This document shows positions 16,885 to 24,908 of a stretch of DNA of 64,000 nt, one piece after another. The position numbers and the translations under genes were made by a program. Source of the DNA: Gammaproteobacteria bacterium (GTDB taxonomy: Bacteria; Pseudomonadota; Gammaproteobacteria; Steroidobacterales; GCA-2729495); assembly GCA_030583605.1 (NCBI GenBank), contig CP129466.1:1309001-1373000 (forward strand), written 5' to 3'. Position 1 is the first letter of the stretch; each line of letters opens with the position of its first letter. The notes under the pieces were generated by a model. That model ran no database searches. It worked only from the letters and a program-made list of their open reading frames with translations, and was not told the DNA's origin.

Positions 16885-18083
16885 AATTCGGGATCGACCG
16901 TCTCCTCGCGGAACCGTCGCTGCGCCGGGAACTGGCGGGCCGCCGGGTGGCGCTGCTGGCGCATCCGGCGTCGGTGACCCGTGACCTCGATCATGCGCTC
17001 GATGCGCTCGCGGCCACCGGCGACATCGCCATGGCAAGCGCGTTCGGCCCGCAACACGGCCTGCGTGGGGACAAGCAGGACAACATGATCGAATCGCCGG
17101 ATTTCACCGACCCGGTGCACCGCATCCCGGTGTTCAGCCTGTACGGCGAGGTGCGCAGGCCGACCCGGCCGATGCTCGATACCTTCGACGTGCTGCTGGT
17201 GGACCTGCAGGACCTCGGCTGCCGCATCTACACGTTTATTACCACCCTGCGTTACGTCATGGAGGCGTTGGCCGGGACGGGCGGTGCGGTCTGGGTGCTC
17301 GATCGCCCCAACCCGGTCGGGCGGCCGGTCGAGGGCCTCGCGCTTCGCGCGGGCTGGGAGAGCTTCGTCGGCGCCGGGCCGCTGCCGATGCGCCACGGGC
17401 TGACCCTGGGCGAACTGGGGCAATGGTTCAAGGAAACGTTGCGTCTCGATATCGACTATCGCGTGATCGCGATGGATGCATGGCAGCCGGAGGAGGCGCC
17501 CGGTTACGGCTGGCCGCTGCGTGAGCGCAGCTGGGTGAACCCGAGTCCCAACGCGCCGAATCTCTCCATGGCCCGCTGTTACGCGGGCACCGTGCTGCTC
17601 GAAGGCACGACGCTGTCCGAGGGCCGGGGCACGACGCGGCCGCTGGAACTGTTCGGCGCCCCGGGGCTCGATGCGCGTGCGTTGCTCGCGACGATGCATG
17701 CACTTGCACCGCACTGGCTTTCCGGCTGCCGGCTGCGCCCGTGCTGGTTCGACCCGACGTTTCACAAGCACGCGGGTGAGCTGTGTGCCGGCGTGCAGAT
17801 CCATGTGGACGAGCACTGCTACGACCATGCTTCGTTCCGTCCCTGGCGCCTGATGGCGCTCGCATTCAAGGCGCTGCGCCAACTGCAGCCGGACTACCCG
17901 CTGTGGCGTGACTTCCCCTACGAGTACGAGCGAGACCGACTGGCGATCGATGTTATCAACGGCAGTGAGCTGTTGCGCCAGTGGGTGGATGATCCGCAGG
18001 CGGTGCCGGGCGATCTCGACGCGCTCGCGGCGCGTGACGAGAGCGCCTGGGCCGATGCGCGCCGGGGCGTGACGCTCTACTGA
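16881..18083 (+). CDS. DUF1343 family protein, exo-beta-N-acetylmuramidase NamZ-like
   Basis: 400 residues matching the DUF1343/GH171 family, whose characterised member NamZ removes terminal MurNAc from peptidoglycan fragments. Seen: GIDRLLAEPSLRRELAGRRVALLAHPASV, ASAFGPQHGLRGDKQDNM, DVLLVDLQDLGCRIYTFITT, VLDRPNPVGRPVEG, PLPMRHGLTLGELG, WVNPSPNAPNLSMARCYAGT and LEGTTLSEGRGTTRPLELFG. The start codon overlaps the DOMON-like stop, which fixes it. No signal peptide is evident, suggesting cytoplasmic recycling of imported muropeptides. Confidence 0.85.
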   Translation: MKFGIDRLLAEPSLRRELAGRRVALLAHPASVTRDLDHALDALAATGDIAMASAFGPQHGLRGDKQDNMIESPDFTDPVHRIPVFSLYGEVRRPTRPMLDTFDVLLVDLQDLGCRIYTFITTLRYVMEALAGTGGAVWVLDRPNPVGRPVEGLALRAGWESFVGAGPLPMRHGLTLGELGQWFKETLRLDIDYRVIAMDAWQPEEAPGYGWPLRERSWVNPSPNAPNLSMARCYAGTVLLEGTTLSEGRGTTRPLELFGAPGLDARALLATMHALAPHWLSGCRLRPCWFDPTFHKHAGELCAGVQIHVDEHCYDHASFRPWRLMALAFKALRQLQPDYPLWRDFPYEYERDRLAIDVINGSELLRQWVDDPQAVPGDLDALAARDESAWADARRGVTLY

Positions 18084-18117
18084 ACCGGCTGCATGGCTGT
18101 CCACGAGCGAGCAGGCG

Positions 18118-18882
18118 ATGTGGCGCGCTGTCCGTATCACGATCCTCTCGGTGATCCTCGTCATCGTCGCTGGTCTCAGCTGGGGTGACCGGTTCCGCAC
18201 CACGCGCTGGTCAGATTCCCTGTGGATCGGGCTGTTCCCCGTGAACGGCGATGACAGTGCGGCAGCAGCCGATTACATGGCAAGCCTTGGTACGGCAGAC
18301 TTTGCGGATATCGAGGCGTTCTTCGCGCGCGAGGCGCGCACGTTCGGTGTCGCGCTCGAGCGGCCGGTGCGTGTGGATCTGCATCCGCCGGTCGGGGAGC
18401 GCCCGCCGCAGCTCGCGCCGGGTGCCGGCCCCGTCGATCGCCTGTGGTGGAGCCTGCGGTTGCGTTACTACACCTGGCGCATGGCCGGTGACACGCTCGC
18501 CGACATACGCGTGTTCGTGCTGTTCCATGATCCGGACCGGAGCGGGCCGGTGCCTGACTCGCACGGGCTGCAGGAGGGATTGCTCGGCGTCGTGTATGCG
18601 TATGCCACGCCGCGCATGGCACCACAGAACAACATCGTCATCACCCACGAGGCGCTGCATGCCCTCGGCGCGAGCGACAAGTACGATCCGGCCACGCGGT
18701 TGCCGCTGTTCCCGTCGGGCTACGGCGAGCCCGATGCCGAGCCGCGTTACCCGCAGCGCTTCGCCGAGGTCATGGCGGTGCGTCGTGCCCTGACGCCGAC
18801 CGAAGCCGAGATGCCGCCCGATCTCGGGTCTGTCGTGGTCGGCACGGCGACGGCGGCGGAAATCAACTGGATCGATGATTGA
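18118..18882 (+). CDS. Membrane-anchored putative zinc metallopeptidase-like protein (HEALH)
   Basis: 254 residues with one N-terminal membrane helix (ITILSVILVIVAGLSW) and a periplasmic remainder. It contains ITHEALHALGASDKYD: His177-Glu178-x-x-His181 is the HExxH pattern of zincin metallopeptidases, with Asp/Tyr nearby as possible further ligands. I do not recognise the rest. 34 bp downstream of the NamZ-type gene and 276 bp upstream of bactofilin, so a role in envelope turnover is plausible. Without a third ligand identified, peptidase activity is inference. Confidence 0.6.
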   Translation: MWRAVRITILSVILVIVAGLSWGDRFRTTRWSDSLWIGLFPVNGDDSAAAADYMASLGTADFADIEAFFAREARTFGVALERPVRVDLHPPVGERPPQLAPGAGPVDRLWWSLRLRYYTWRMAGDTLADIRVFVLFHDPDRSGPVPDSHGLQEGLLGVVYAYATPRMAPQNNIVITHEALHALGASDKYDPATRLPLFPSGYGEPDAEPRYPQRFAEVMAVRRALTPTEAEMPPDLGSVVVGTATAAEINWIDD

Positions 18883-19158
18883 AGCCAGGCGCGTCGGTGC
18901 CGCCCGGCAGCGTGCCGCCGGCGCAACCTGCCGCGATGAGCGGATGGCTGTGCGCGGGGCAGCGAGCGTCCGGCGGGCGGGGTCGCCGCAGTCTCCGCCA
19001 GCCCATGACCGCCGCCCGCCATGGCGCGAGAATCGCGCGGCGTCGCCGTGGTCCGGGTGGTACGCCGCGCGGGCCCGCACGCGGTGTTTGACCTGGGGTG
19101 CATCCAGAGTGTAAACAGGGGTTTCCACACAAAAGCAAGAAAGTGGAGGACACCAGCC

Positions 19159-19644
19159 ATGGCTCTGTGGAAAGAACCGGGTCCCAGTGCGGGTTCCGCA
19201 CCGTCGCCGGCGGCCGCACCGCCGCGCGAGGCCGAGCGGACCGCCCCCATTTCGTTAAATGCCGAGTCGGCACGCCGCAAGGAGCGCGCCGAGCCCAAGG
19301 AATCCGTGATCGCCGACGACCTGACCATCGAGGGCAAGATCGAGGGGTCGGGGCACGTGCGCCTCGCGGGCCGCTTCAAGGGTGACGTTCACGTGGACGG
19401 CAACCTGACCATCGAGCAGGGTGCGCACCTGACCGGGCAGGTGTTTGCCAAGACCGTGGTCATCGGTGGCGAGTTGCACGGGAACATTACCGGCGCCACG
19501 CGGGTGGAACTGCTCGAGTCAGGGCTGGTTGCCGGTGACGTGAAGGCCGGCGTGATGACGGTCGCGGCCGGCTCGCGCATGCGCGGCCAGGTCGAATGCG
19601 GCTGGGAAGAGGAAAAAGGCATCAAGTCGGCCGCCGTGAACTGA
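19159..19644 (+). CDS. Bactofilin (polymer-forming cytoskeletal protein)
   Basis: 161 residues. After a disordered Pro/Ala-rich N terminus, the bactofilin core runs from VIADDLTIEGKIEGSGHVRL through repeats of a short beta-helix (GRFKGDVHVDGNLTI, GAHLTGQVFAKTVVIGGEL, GNITGATRVELLESGLVAGDV, GVMTVAAGSRMRGQVECG). It self-assembles into filaments at the membrane and often positions wall-modifying enzymes. The ATG has GTGGAGGA eight bases upstream, which decides the start. Followed 16 bp later by a zinc-ribbon gene. Confidence 0.92.
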   Translation: MALWKEPGPSAGSAPSPAAAPPREAERTAPISLNAESARRKERAEPKESVIADDLTIEGKIEGSGHVRLAGRFKGDVHVDGNLTIEQGAHLTGQVFAKTVVIGGELHGNITGATRVELLESGLVAGDVKAGVMTVAAGSRMRGQVECGWEEEKGIKSAAVN

Positions 19645-19660
19645 GGCAGGACACCGATCC

Positions 19661-20032
19661 ATGGTCCTGAGTGTCCGCGAGGCGATCCTCGGCCGGCCGG
19701 TGGCCGGCAAGAGCCGGGTGTGCCCGCATTGCCGGGCGACCATCCTCGACAGCTCCAGCGTCTGTCCGGCCTGTCATCGCTACCTCCGCTTCGAGCAGAC
19801 TGCGGCGCAGCGGCCGGTGACGACACTCTCGCCGTTGCACGTGGCCGGCACCATCCGCCACCCGGATTCAGGCGAAGCCTGGGAATACTCGGTGGTGCTG
19901 TCGGTGCGCGACGAGAGCGGCGCGGAGATCAGCCGCCAGGTCGTAGGCGTCGGCGCACTGCGACCGCAGGAACAGCGCACCTTCGATCTCGCGGTGGAGA
20001 TCTTCTGCGCTCATCCGCCTGAGAAGAAGTGA
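19661..20032 (+). CDS. Zinc-ribbon protein paired with bactofilin
   Basis: 123 residues. Residues about 21-40 hold a four-cysteine ribbon, CPHCRATILDSSSVCPACHR; the remainder (TIRHPDSGEAWEYSVVLSVRDESG...) looks like a small beta sandwich. I know no functional assignment. It is 16 bp after bactofilin and probably co-translated, so it may be a bactofilin partner or assembly regulator. Confidence 0.72.
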   Translation: MVLSVREAILGRPVAGKSRVCPHCRATILDSSSVCPACHRYLRFEQTAAQRPVTTLSPLHVAGTIRHPDSGEAWEYSVVLSVRDESGAEISRQVVGVGALRPQEQRTFDLAVEIFCAHPPEKK

Positions 20033-20077
20033 CGCGACCTGCGGGCTGCGCGTCCCGTAGCCGCATTCGGAGCCTGG

Positions 20078-20608
20078 TTATTCCGCCGGTGGGGCTTCGC
20101 CGGCGAAGAGCACGTCCGTGTAACCGAAGGCGCGCAGATCGCGGATGCGCATCGGATAGAGGATGCCATCCAGGTGGTCACACTCGTGTTGCACCACGCG
20201 GGCGTGGAAGCCGGTGACCTCGCGCGCGATCGGCGCGCCGCGCTGGTCGAAACCGCGATACCCGAGGTTGCGGTAGCGGGGCACGAGTCCGCGCATGCCG
20301 GGTACGCTGAGGCAGCCCTCCCAGGCGTCGTCCATTTCCTCATCGCGCGGGGTCAGTACCGGGTTCACCAGTACCGTGAAGGGCACTTCCTCCGCCTCGG
20401 GATAGCGCGGATTGTTCTCCACACCGAAGATCACGACTCGTAACGGCACGCCGATCTGCGGCGCGGCGAGACCCGCCCCGTCGAGTGAGCGCATGGTGTC
20501 CGTCATGTCACGGACCAGCGCGTCGAGTTCGGCGCCGAACGCCGACACGGGTTGCGACGGCTGCAGCAGGCGCGGGTCACCCATCTTCAGGACCGCCCGG
20601 ACCGCCAT
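20078..20608 (-). CDS. def: Peptide deformylase
   Basis: Removes the N-formyl group from nascent proteins using a bound metal. 176 residues with the three family motifs in order: [11 protein letters not shown] (motif I), [11 protein letters not shown] (motif II, Cys ligand) and QHECDHLDG (motif III, two His ligands and catalytic Glu). Its ATG overlaps the TGA of the preceding small membrane-protein gene as TGATG, so it is read as the last gene of the yqjD-like run, rather than in the usual def-fmt pair. It may be a second deformylase. Confidence 0.9.
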   Translation of the reverse strand: MAVRAVLKMGDPRLLQPSQPVSAFGAELDALVRDMTDTMRSLDGAGLAAPQIGVPLRVVIFGVENNPRYPEAEEVPFTVLVNPVLTPRDEEMDDAWEGCLSVPGMRGLVPRYRNLGYRGFDQRGAPIAREVTGFHARVVQHECDHLDGILYPMRIRDLRAFGYTDVLFAGEAPPAE

Positions 20609-20925
20609 CAGGATCGTGTCCGTTGCGCCCCGGAATCCGGTGTTGCTCCGGGTTTGCCGCCGACGGTGCGATACAGTTGTGCCGAGCGCAGCGCGAGTGT
20701 CCCGAGCCCTCCGGCGCTGACGAGCCCCCGTATGAGGCTCCCGGCCAGCGGCACGAGGAGGGCGCCCGCCGCAAAGCAGGCGAGTACGCCGGCAGGCGTG
20801 GCGAGGCGCTCGCCAACACGCTCGCGCAGCATTCCGCCATGGCGTTGCACCGCGGCGCGGTCGGCGCGTACGCGTCTTGCCAACTCCTCGACCCGGAGCC
20901 GCTCGGCCCGCAGCGAGTGCTTCAT
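20608..20925 (-). CDS. YqjK-like small membrane protein
   Basis: 105 residues: a charged N-terminal helix rich in Arg and Glu ([31 protein letters not shown]), then a hydrophobic segment [24 protein letters not shown]. Position after the DUF883 and holin-like genes matches E. coli yqjK, though I see only general resemblance. Start overlaps the holin-like stop (ATGA), and its own stop overlaps the deformylase start (TGATG). Confidence 0.6.
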   Translation of the reverse strand: MKHSLRAERLRVEELARRVRADRAAVQRHGGMLRERVGERLATPAGVLACFAAGALLVPLAGSLIRGLVSAGGLGTLALRSAQLYRTVGGKPGATPDSGAQRTRS

Positions 20926-21308
20926 GTGGGTGTCCGGTCGCTGAGCACGGCGGCGCGCAGCGCTGGCAGAGTGAGTCGCGGACTGAGCCGCAACGCACTG
21001 CGCCACGCGAGCCAGGCCAGCACCACGTGCACGGCGCCGAGGCCGAGCAGGGCCTGGGGCCCGCTGAGCCCCATTGCGACACCGATCTGGGCCGCAGCGG
21101 CGACCACCAGGCCCCAGCCGATGAGCGCGAGGGCCGCAGCGATGATTGCCAGTGCCAGCATGGTGACTCCGGTCATCGCAGCGAGCCGCAGCTCGGCCAC
21201 GGCCAGCTCCGCCGTGCCGCAGGCCTGGTCGCGCACTGCGCGCAGCAACTCGCTAGCCGTCGCGCACAGCGACTCCTGGCCGGCGTCGGTGGCCGCTTCG
21301 GCGTTCAT
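20922..21308 (-). CDS. Phage-holin-family (YqjE-like, DUF1469) membrane protein
   Basis: 128 residues with two strong membrane helices ([26 protein letters not shown] and [16 protein letters not shown]) between short polar ends, the YqjE pattern. Not a lysis holin in this setting: it lies between DUF883 and a YqjK-like protein, as in the stress-associated yqjCDEK operon of enterobacteria. ATGA overlap with the upstream gene. Confidence 0.75.
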   Translation of the reverse strand: MNAEAATDAGQESLCATASELLRAVRDQACGTAELAVAELRLAAMTGVTMLALAIIAAALALIGWGLVVAAAAQIGVAMGLSGPQALLGLGAVHVVLAWLAWRSALRLSPRLTLPALRAAVLSDRTPT

Positions 21309-21583
21309 CGGCGCAGCAGCGCGCTCAGGACGGCGCCTGCAGCAAAGGCGATTGCCGCCGAGGTGAGCGGGTTCTCCTGGATGTAGCCCGTGACCTTGCG
21401 TACGGTGGCATCCGCTTCTGCCGCGGTTTTCTCGCGCGCAACGCGGGCGCGCTCGGCCGCACGGTCCGCAGCATCGCGCACCTGTTCTTCGGCACGGGCC
21501 GCGCGTTCGGCGACGCGATCCACGGTTTCATGCGCCGCCTGGGTGAGTTTATCCGTGGTGCGATGACGCTCCGCGTGTTCCAT
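21305..21583 (-). CDS. DUF883 family protein (YqjD/ElaB-like)
   Basis: 92 residues: a long Ala/Glu/Arg-rich coiled-coil (KLTQAAHETVDRVAERAARAEEQV...) followed by the family C terminus [27 protein letters not shown], a single membrane anchor. E. coli YqjD and ElaB anchor ribosomes at the membrane in stationary phase. First gene of a tightly overlapped run of four; AGGAGACTCACC gives a good ribosome site. Confidence 0.85.
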   Translation of the reverse strand: MEHAERHRTTDKLTQAAHETVDRVAERAARAEEQVRDAADRAAERARVAREKTAAEADATVRKVTGYIQENPLTSAAIAFAAGAVLSALLRR

Positions 21584-22206
21584 GGTGAGTCTCCTGTTGT
21601 TATCGGTGTGTCGTCCCTGCGCCGCTCGTTCGGCAGACGGGATCGAGGCAGGGATTCTACGCCGCCGGGCATGACAGTGGGCGGGCCGAACAACGTGACG
21701 CAGCGAAGCCGGCTGGCGTCGCCATTGCGACGACGGTCGCGCAGGTCAGCGGGTCGATCGGAATCGTTGCAGCACCCGGCGTGAGTGCGGCTCCGGTTCT
21801 TTCTCAGCCGGGCGCGAGTGCTCGCCGCCGCAGCTGGCTGATGATGCGTGCAGTCGTGTGCCGCGCGTGCGCAATACGTCGGGCGAGGGCGCGGCGGCGC
21901 GTGGGCGTGCCGAGACGGCGGTGCGATGCGGACAGGGATCGCATGGGTGCTTTGGCCAGGCGGTGCGGGTGCCTGTTTCTTTTTTGTTGCTCTTCGATCG
22001 GGAAAAGCACAGTCAATATAGACCGTAAGACAACAGGTTACAGACGATTTTTTACATTATGCAGCCAATATCACGGCGATGCTCCGCCCGGCGGACGAAG
22101 CATGAGGCGTCGTGGCTGCGCCGTTGCGCGGCCGGTGCCGGCGCGGTGCGCTTCGCGTGGTCTGCCCCAGGCCGGCAGCGGCTCGTGCCCGACCGGCCCG
22201 GCTGCC
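21584..22206. other. Intergenic region with an AT-rich patch
   Basis: About 620 bases upstream of the DUF883 gene and beyond the cytochrome P460 stop. Most is GC-rich and featureless, but roughly 22003-22080 is strikingly AT-rich (CAATATAGACCGTAAGACA, GATTTTTTACATTATGC), the sort of stretch that can carry promoters or bind nucleoid proteins. A 70-codon TTG-started Arg-rich frame on the minus strand (21804-22016) borders it; I cannot support it as a gene. Confidence 0.4.
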
Positions 22207-22701
22207 TCAGTCGCGCAACTGGCTGAAGACGTAATCGCGGTCCTTCTGCGGCTGGTGGCAGCCAAAACAGGCCGATGCGGCATCGGCTCCCACCACGCGC
22301 CTGGCCGGGTCGCCGCCACCGAAGCCCTCGAAGCCCCAGCCGCCGGTCGCGGCATAGGCCCGCGCATCCTTGCGCATCACGCCCACGACCTTGCGCTGGC
22401 CCTCGGTCACGGCATTGTCGGCATGCGTGGCTTCCAGCAGGTCGAAGACGATGACAGCACCATCGGGAAAGCGCCCGCTGCGGTAGCCCTCGACCGCCTT
22501 GTCGTTGGCGTAGATGTGGTGCATGCCGCCGAATGAGCCGAACAGCGGGTGGCCCGCCTCGATCACCATGCTCTTGACGTGCTGCCAGCCACGGTAACCC
22601 GCCGGGTAGGGCACCTCGGGTGCTGCGGCCAGCGCCGAAACGGTAAAGGCGCCGGCAAGCGCGATCCAGGTGGCTGCTTTCGTCTGTCGTGGCATCTTCA
22701 T
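22207..22701 (-). CDS. Cytochrome P460 family protein
   Basis: 164 residues with a signal peptide (AATWIALAGAFTVSALAAAP) and one c-type haem site CFGCHQ near the C terminus. The pattern VPYPAGYRGWQHVKSMV, HHIYANDKAVEGYRSGRFPDGAVIVFDLLEA, GWGFEGF is typical of the P460 domain, whose members oxidise hydroxylamine or serve as periplasmic haem proteins. The start has AGGAG eight bases upstream; an upstream ATG in frame would spoil the signal peptide. Follows a MarR gene by 68 bases on the same strand. Confidence 0.82.
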   Translation of the reverse strand: MKMPRQTKAATWIALAGAFTVSALAAAPEVPYPAGYRGWQHVKSMVIEAGHPLFGSFGGMHHIYANDKAVEGYRSGRFPDGAVIVFDLLEATHADNAVTEGQRKVVGVMRKDARAYAATGGWGFEGFGGGDPARRVVGADAASACFGCHQPQKDRDYVFSQLRD

Positions 22702-22769
22702 GGAAGGACTCCTAACTGGTTGATCCGAAAAAACCCCGATCGGCATTGACGGGGAGACCTGTGTCGCCG

Positions 22770-23363
22770 TCAGGCGGCGGCTTCGTGCTCAGCGCAGTCG
22801 AGTCGCAGGTGGCGCGCGGCCATCGGCGCCCCGACCAACGCGCAATAGTGCGGGGCTTTGCTGCCCGGCGCGACATTCTCGCGAAAATGGCGGCAACTCA
22901 CGCAGGTTCGTTGCGGTGCGATCAGTTCCTGTCGTTGCATGTGCCGGATCATCTTGATCACGAGCCCGAGCAGTTGCTCCTGCTCGGTCGGCGCGAGGGC
23001 GGCGACGGCCGGCGTGAAGCTGGCCGGCCAGTCCCGCGCGACACGGGTGCCCCGCGCGGTCGCCTTGAGCGCGACGGCGCGACCGTCGGCGGTGTCCGCC
23101 GACTTGCGCACCAGCGCTTTGCGTTCCAGCGCGGCAATCGCGTCACTGGCCGTGGCCTTGGTGATCCCCGCATGGGCGGCGGCTGCGGTCAGGCGGGCGC
23201 CCGTGCGGCGGCTGCCGACGAAACGGAGGAGATCGGCCTGGGTCGGCGACAATCCGGTCGCCTCGGCACTCTGCCAGTCGACTTGCCGGGCGGCTGCGGC
23301 CAGCCGGGCCAGGCCGTCGGCGAGGCGGCGCGCAAGCGGTTCGGTGATCCGGTCGAATTTCAT
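22770..23363 (-). CDS. MarR family transcriptional regulator with C-terminal cysteine cluster
   Basis: 197 residues. The winged helix-turn-helix lies at about 40-110 (LSPTQADLLRFVG, AAAHAGITKATASDAIAALERKALV, DGRAVALKATARG). Beyond the usual MarR end comes CVSCRHFRENVAPGSKAPHYC and LDCAEH: four cysteines plus histidines that could bind Zn, Fe-S or haem. A short palindrome lies just before the gene, suggesting self-regulation. It is immediately upstream of cytochrome P460 on the same strand and probably controls it. Confidence 0.82.
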   Translation of the reverse strand: MKFDRITEPLARRLADGLARLAAAARQVDWQSAEATGLSPTQADLLRFVGSRRTGARLTAAAAHAGITKATASDAIAALERKALVRKSADTADGRAVALKATARGTRVARDWPASFTPAVAALAPTEQEQLLGLVIKMIRHMQRQELIAPQRTCVSCRHFRENVAPGSKAPHYCALVGAPMAARHLRLDCAEHEAAA

Positions 23364-23378
23364 GGGTAGGAATCCTAA

Positions 23379-23390
23379 CCAGATGTCTGG
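23379..23390. promoter_or_regulatory. Candidate MarR operator
   Basis: CCAGATGTCTGG is an inverted repeat with five-base arms and a two-base centre, 15 bases upstream of the marR-like start. The adjoining CCTAACCAG also appears as CCTAACTGG before the cytochrome P460 gene (22711-22719), so both genes share a motif. Binding is inference. Confidence 0.4.
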
Positions 23391-23562
23391 ATCTGTCAAG
23401 CCGGGCTGACTGAAGTTTCGGGCGGCCACCGGCAGCGCGCTGGGGCTGCCGGAGGGGCGTGCAGCGCGCGAACGGCATGGGTTGTCCGGAAAGACTCCCG
23501 CCGCTTGCGGCGGTATCGCGTCGAGTCGGGGGGCGAATCCGGGTCGCCGGGGTCCCCTGAAA

Positions 23563-23589
23563 GCAGAAAAGACCACGCATGGTGGCCTT
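23563..23589 (-). terminator. Rho-independent terminator of tRNA-Arg
   Basis: On the minus strand AAGGCCAC-CATGC-GTGGTCTT forms an eight-base stem with one G-U pair, running into TTTTCT, about 10 bases after the tRNA 3' end. Confidence 0.6.
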
Positions 23590-23599
23590 CTCTGTTGTA

Positions 23600-23676
23600 T
23601 GGCGCGCCCGGAGAGATTCGAACTCCCGACCCCCAAGTTCGTAGCCTGGTGCTCTATCCAGCTGAGCTACGGGCGC
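23600..23676 (-). tRNA. tRNA-Arg(ACG)
   Basis: Complete cloverleaf of 77 nt with encoded CCA. Acceptor GCGCCCG pairs with CGGGCGC; D arm GCTC/GAGC; anticodon stem CCAGG/CTTGG with loop CTACGAA, anticodon ACG (inosine-34, reading CGU/CGC/CGA); T arm GGGAG-TTCGAAT-CTCTC. Transcribed on the minus strand, followed by a terminator. A truncated copy of its 5' end lies 170 bases upstream. Confidence 0.96.
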
Positions 23677-23720
23677 GTGCAGTCACTTTCTACGATAAGT
23701 CTTCTTTAGTACCTCGCCAA

Positions 23721-23838
23721 CGGCGCTGCGCGCCGTGGTGCTCCCCTCGGCCCTGCGGGCCTCGGGTCCGGCCGCTCGCCGGCAGGCTCGCGGCGTTCGC
23801 GGCTGGCCGGGCGGTGCCCGCCCCCGGCACTTCGTGCC
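23721..23838. repeat. Cluster of GC-rich triloop hairpins upstream of tRNA-Arg
   Basis: The spacer between the tRNA and its truncated copy contains several tight hairpins: CGGCGC-TGC-GCGCCG (23721-23735), GGCCC-TGC-GGGCC (23749-23761) and GGCAC-TTC-GTGCC (23826-23838), with further GC-rich inverted pairs between. An open frame across this stretch has no family resemblance. It could be structured precursor RNA or a decayed repeat element. Confidence 0.5.
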
Positions 23839-23840
23839 GT

Positions 23841-23869
23841 CGCCGCTCACCCAGCTGAGCTACGGGCGC
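23841..23869 (-). pseudogene. Truncated tRNA 5' fragment
   Basis: Minus-strand GCGCCCGTAGCTCAGCTGG is identical to the first 19 nt of the adjacent tRNA-Arg, followed by GTGAGC completing a D arm, after which the sequence leaves any tRNA fold and runs into GCGACGGCACGAAGTGCC. There is no anticodon or T arm. The stretch from here to the gloB stop (to 24109) shows nothing else I can name. Confidence 0.6.
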
Positions 23870-24109
23870 GCGTCTCTTGGTTCTTCTCCGGGGCAGCCCT
23901 TCGAGGTGCGGCTCGCGGCTTAAGCCGCTTCTACGGTGCTTCGTTTGCCACCCGTCGCGGCTCGCCGCCCCTGCATGGTACGCGACCCCAAGCGGGTAGC
24001 CCCGAGGCAGTGGCGGCATCCACCGTGAAAAGAGCGCGCATTCTACCCGCGCCGGCCGGCGGCGCTCAATGGCCGCGGGCGGGGTCAGGTTGAGCCGCAA
24101 CGCGAGGCG

Positions 24110-24904
24110 TCAGAAGACGTTGCGTCGCTGGCGGATCTCGGCGAACACCGCGGCGGCGTCGGCCTCGGGCAGCCCGACGGCCGCCTTGAGTGCCGGGTCC
24201 TCCACGCGCAGGAACGGGTTGGTCTGCCGTTCGCGGCCGATGGTGGTCGGCACGGTCGGCAGCCCCATGGCGCGCAGCCGCTGCACCTCGGCGGCGCGCG
24301 CGGCCAGGTCAGCGTTGTCCGGGTCCACGGTCAGTGCGAATTGCGCATTCTTCTGCGTGTATTCGTGGGCGCAGTAGACGAGGGTGTCGGGCGGCAGTTC
24401 GAGGAGCTTCTGCAGCGAGTGCCACATCTGCGCCGGCGTGCCCTCGAACAGGCGTCCGCAGCCCATGGCGAACAGCGTGTCGCCGACGAACGCAACCTTG
24501 TCGCCGGGGAAGACGTAGACGATGTGCCCACGGGTGTGGCCGGGCGTGTCGAGCACTACGGCGTGGCGTGTGCCGAGTTCGAAGCGGTCGCCGTCACCGA
24601 GCGCGAGGTCGATGCCGGGAATGCGCGCGGCATCGGCTTTCGGCCCGACGATGCGGCATCCGGTCTCGCGCTTGAGTTCGAGGTTGCCCCCGGCGTGGTC
24701 GGTGTGGTGGTGCGTATTGAGGATGAAATCGAGCGTCCAGCCTTTTGCGGCGAGCGCCTGGCGGATCGCCTCCGCGGAGGGCGTGTCGATGGCGGCCGTC
24801 AGGCCGCTCTCGCGGTCGTGCACCAGGTAGCCGTAGTTGTCCTCCAGGCAGGCGAACTGATGGACCTCGAGCCCCGGCTGGACGTTGCGTGACGACGGCA
24901 TCAT
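24110..24904 (-). CDS. gloB: Hydroxyacylglutathione hydrolase (glyoxalase II)
   Basis: Hydrolyses S-lactoylglutathione to lactate and glutathione, ending methylglyoxal detoxification. 264 residues of the metallo-beta-lactamase fold with the two-metal signature THHHTDHAGG, the bridging DTPGHTRGH region, FVGDTLFAMGCGRLFEGT and the C-terminal AHEYTQKNAQFAL. Starts 4 bases after moaB in the same direction, so it is in one operon with MoaB and the CBS protein. Confidence 0.93.
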   Translation of the reverse strand: MMPSSRNVQPGLEVHQFACLEDNYGYLVHDRESGLTAAIDTPSAEAIRQALAAKGWTLDFILNTHHHTDHAGGNLELKRETGCRIVGPKADAARIPGIDLALGDGDRFELGTRHAVVLDTPGHTRGHIVYVFPGDKVAFVGDTLFAMGCGRLFEGTPAQMWHSLQKLLELPPDTLVYCAHEYTQKNAQFALTVDPDNADLAARAAEVQRLRAMGLPTVPTTIGRERQTNPFLRVEDPALKAAVGLPEADAAAVFAEIRQRRNVF

Positions 24905-24908
24905 GCCG

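Noticed and set aside
20922..21308. Prophage holin
   Set aside because: The neighbours are the yqjD/yqjK-type genes and deformylase, with no lysis or phage structural genes.
21804..22016. 70-codon Arg-rich minus-strand frame with TTG start
   Set aside because: No ribosome site, no recognisable family, and composition typical of chance frames in GC-rich DNA.
23690..24100. Minus-strand frame across the tRNA fragment and hairpins
   Set aside because: Its translation crosses tRNA-derived and palindromic sequence; such frames are frequent false calls beside tRNAs.
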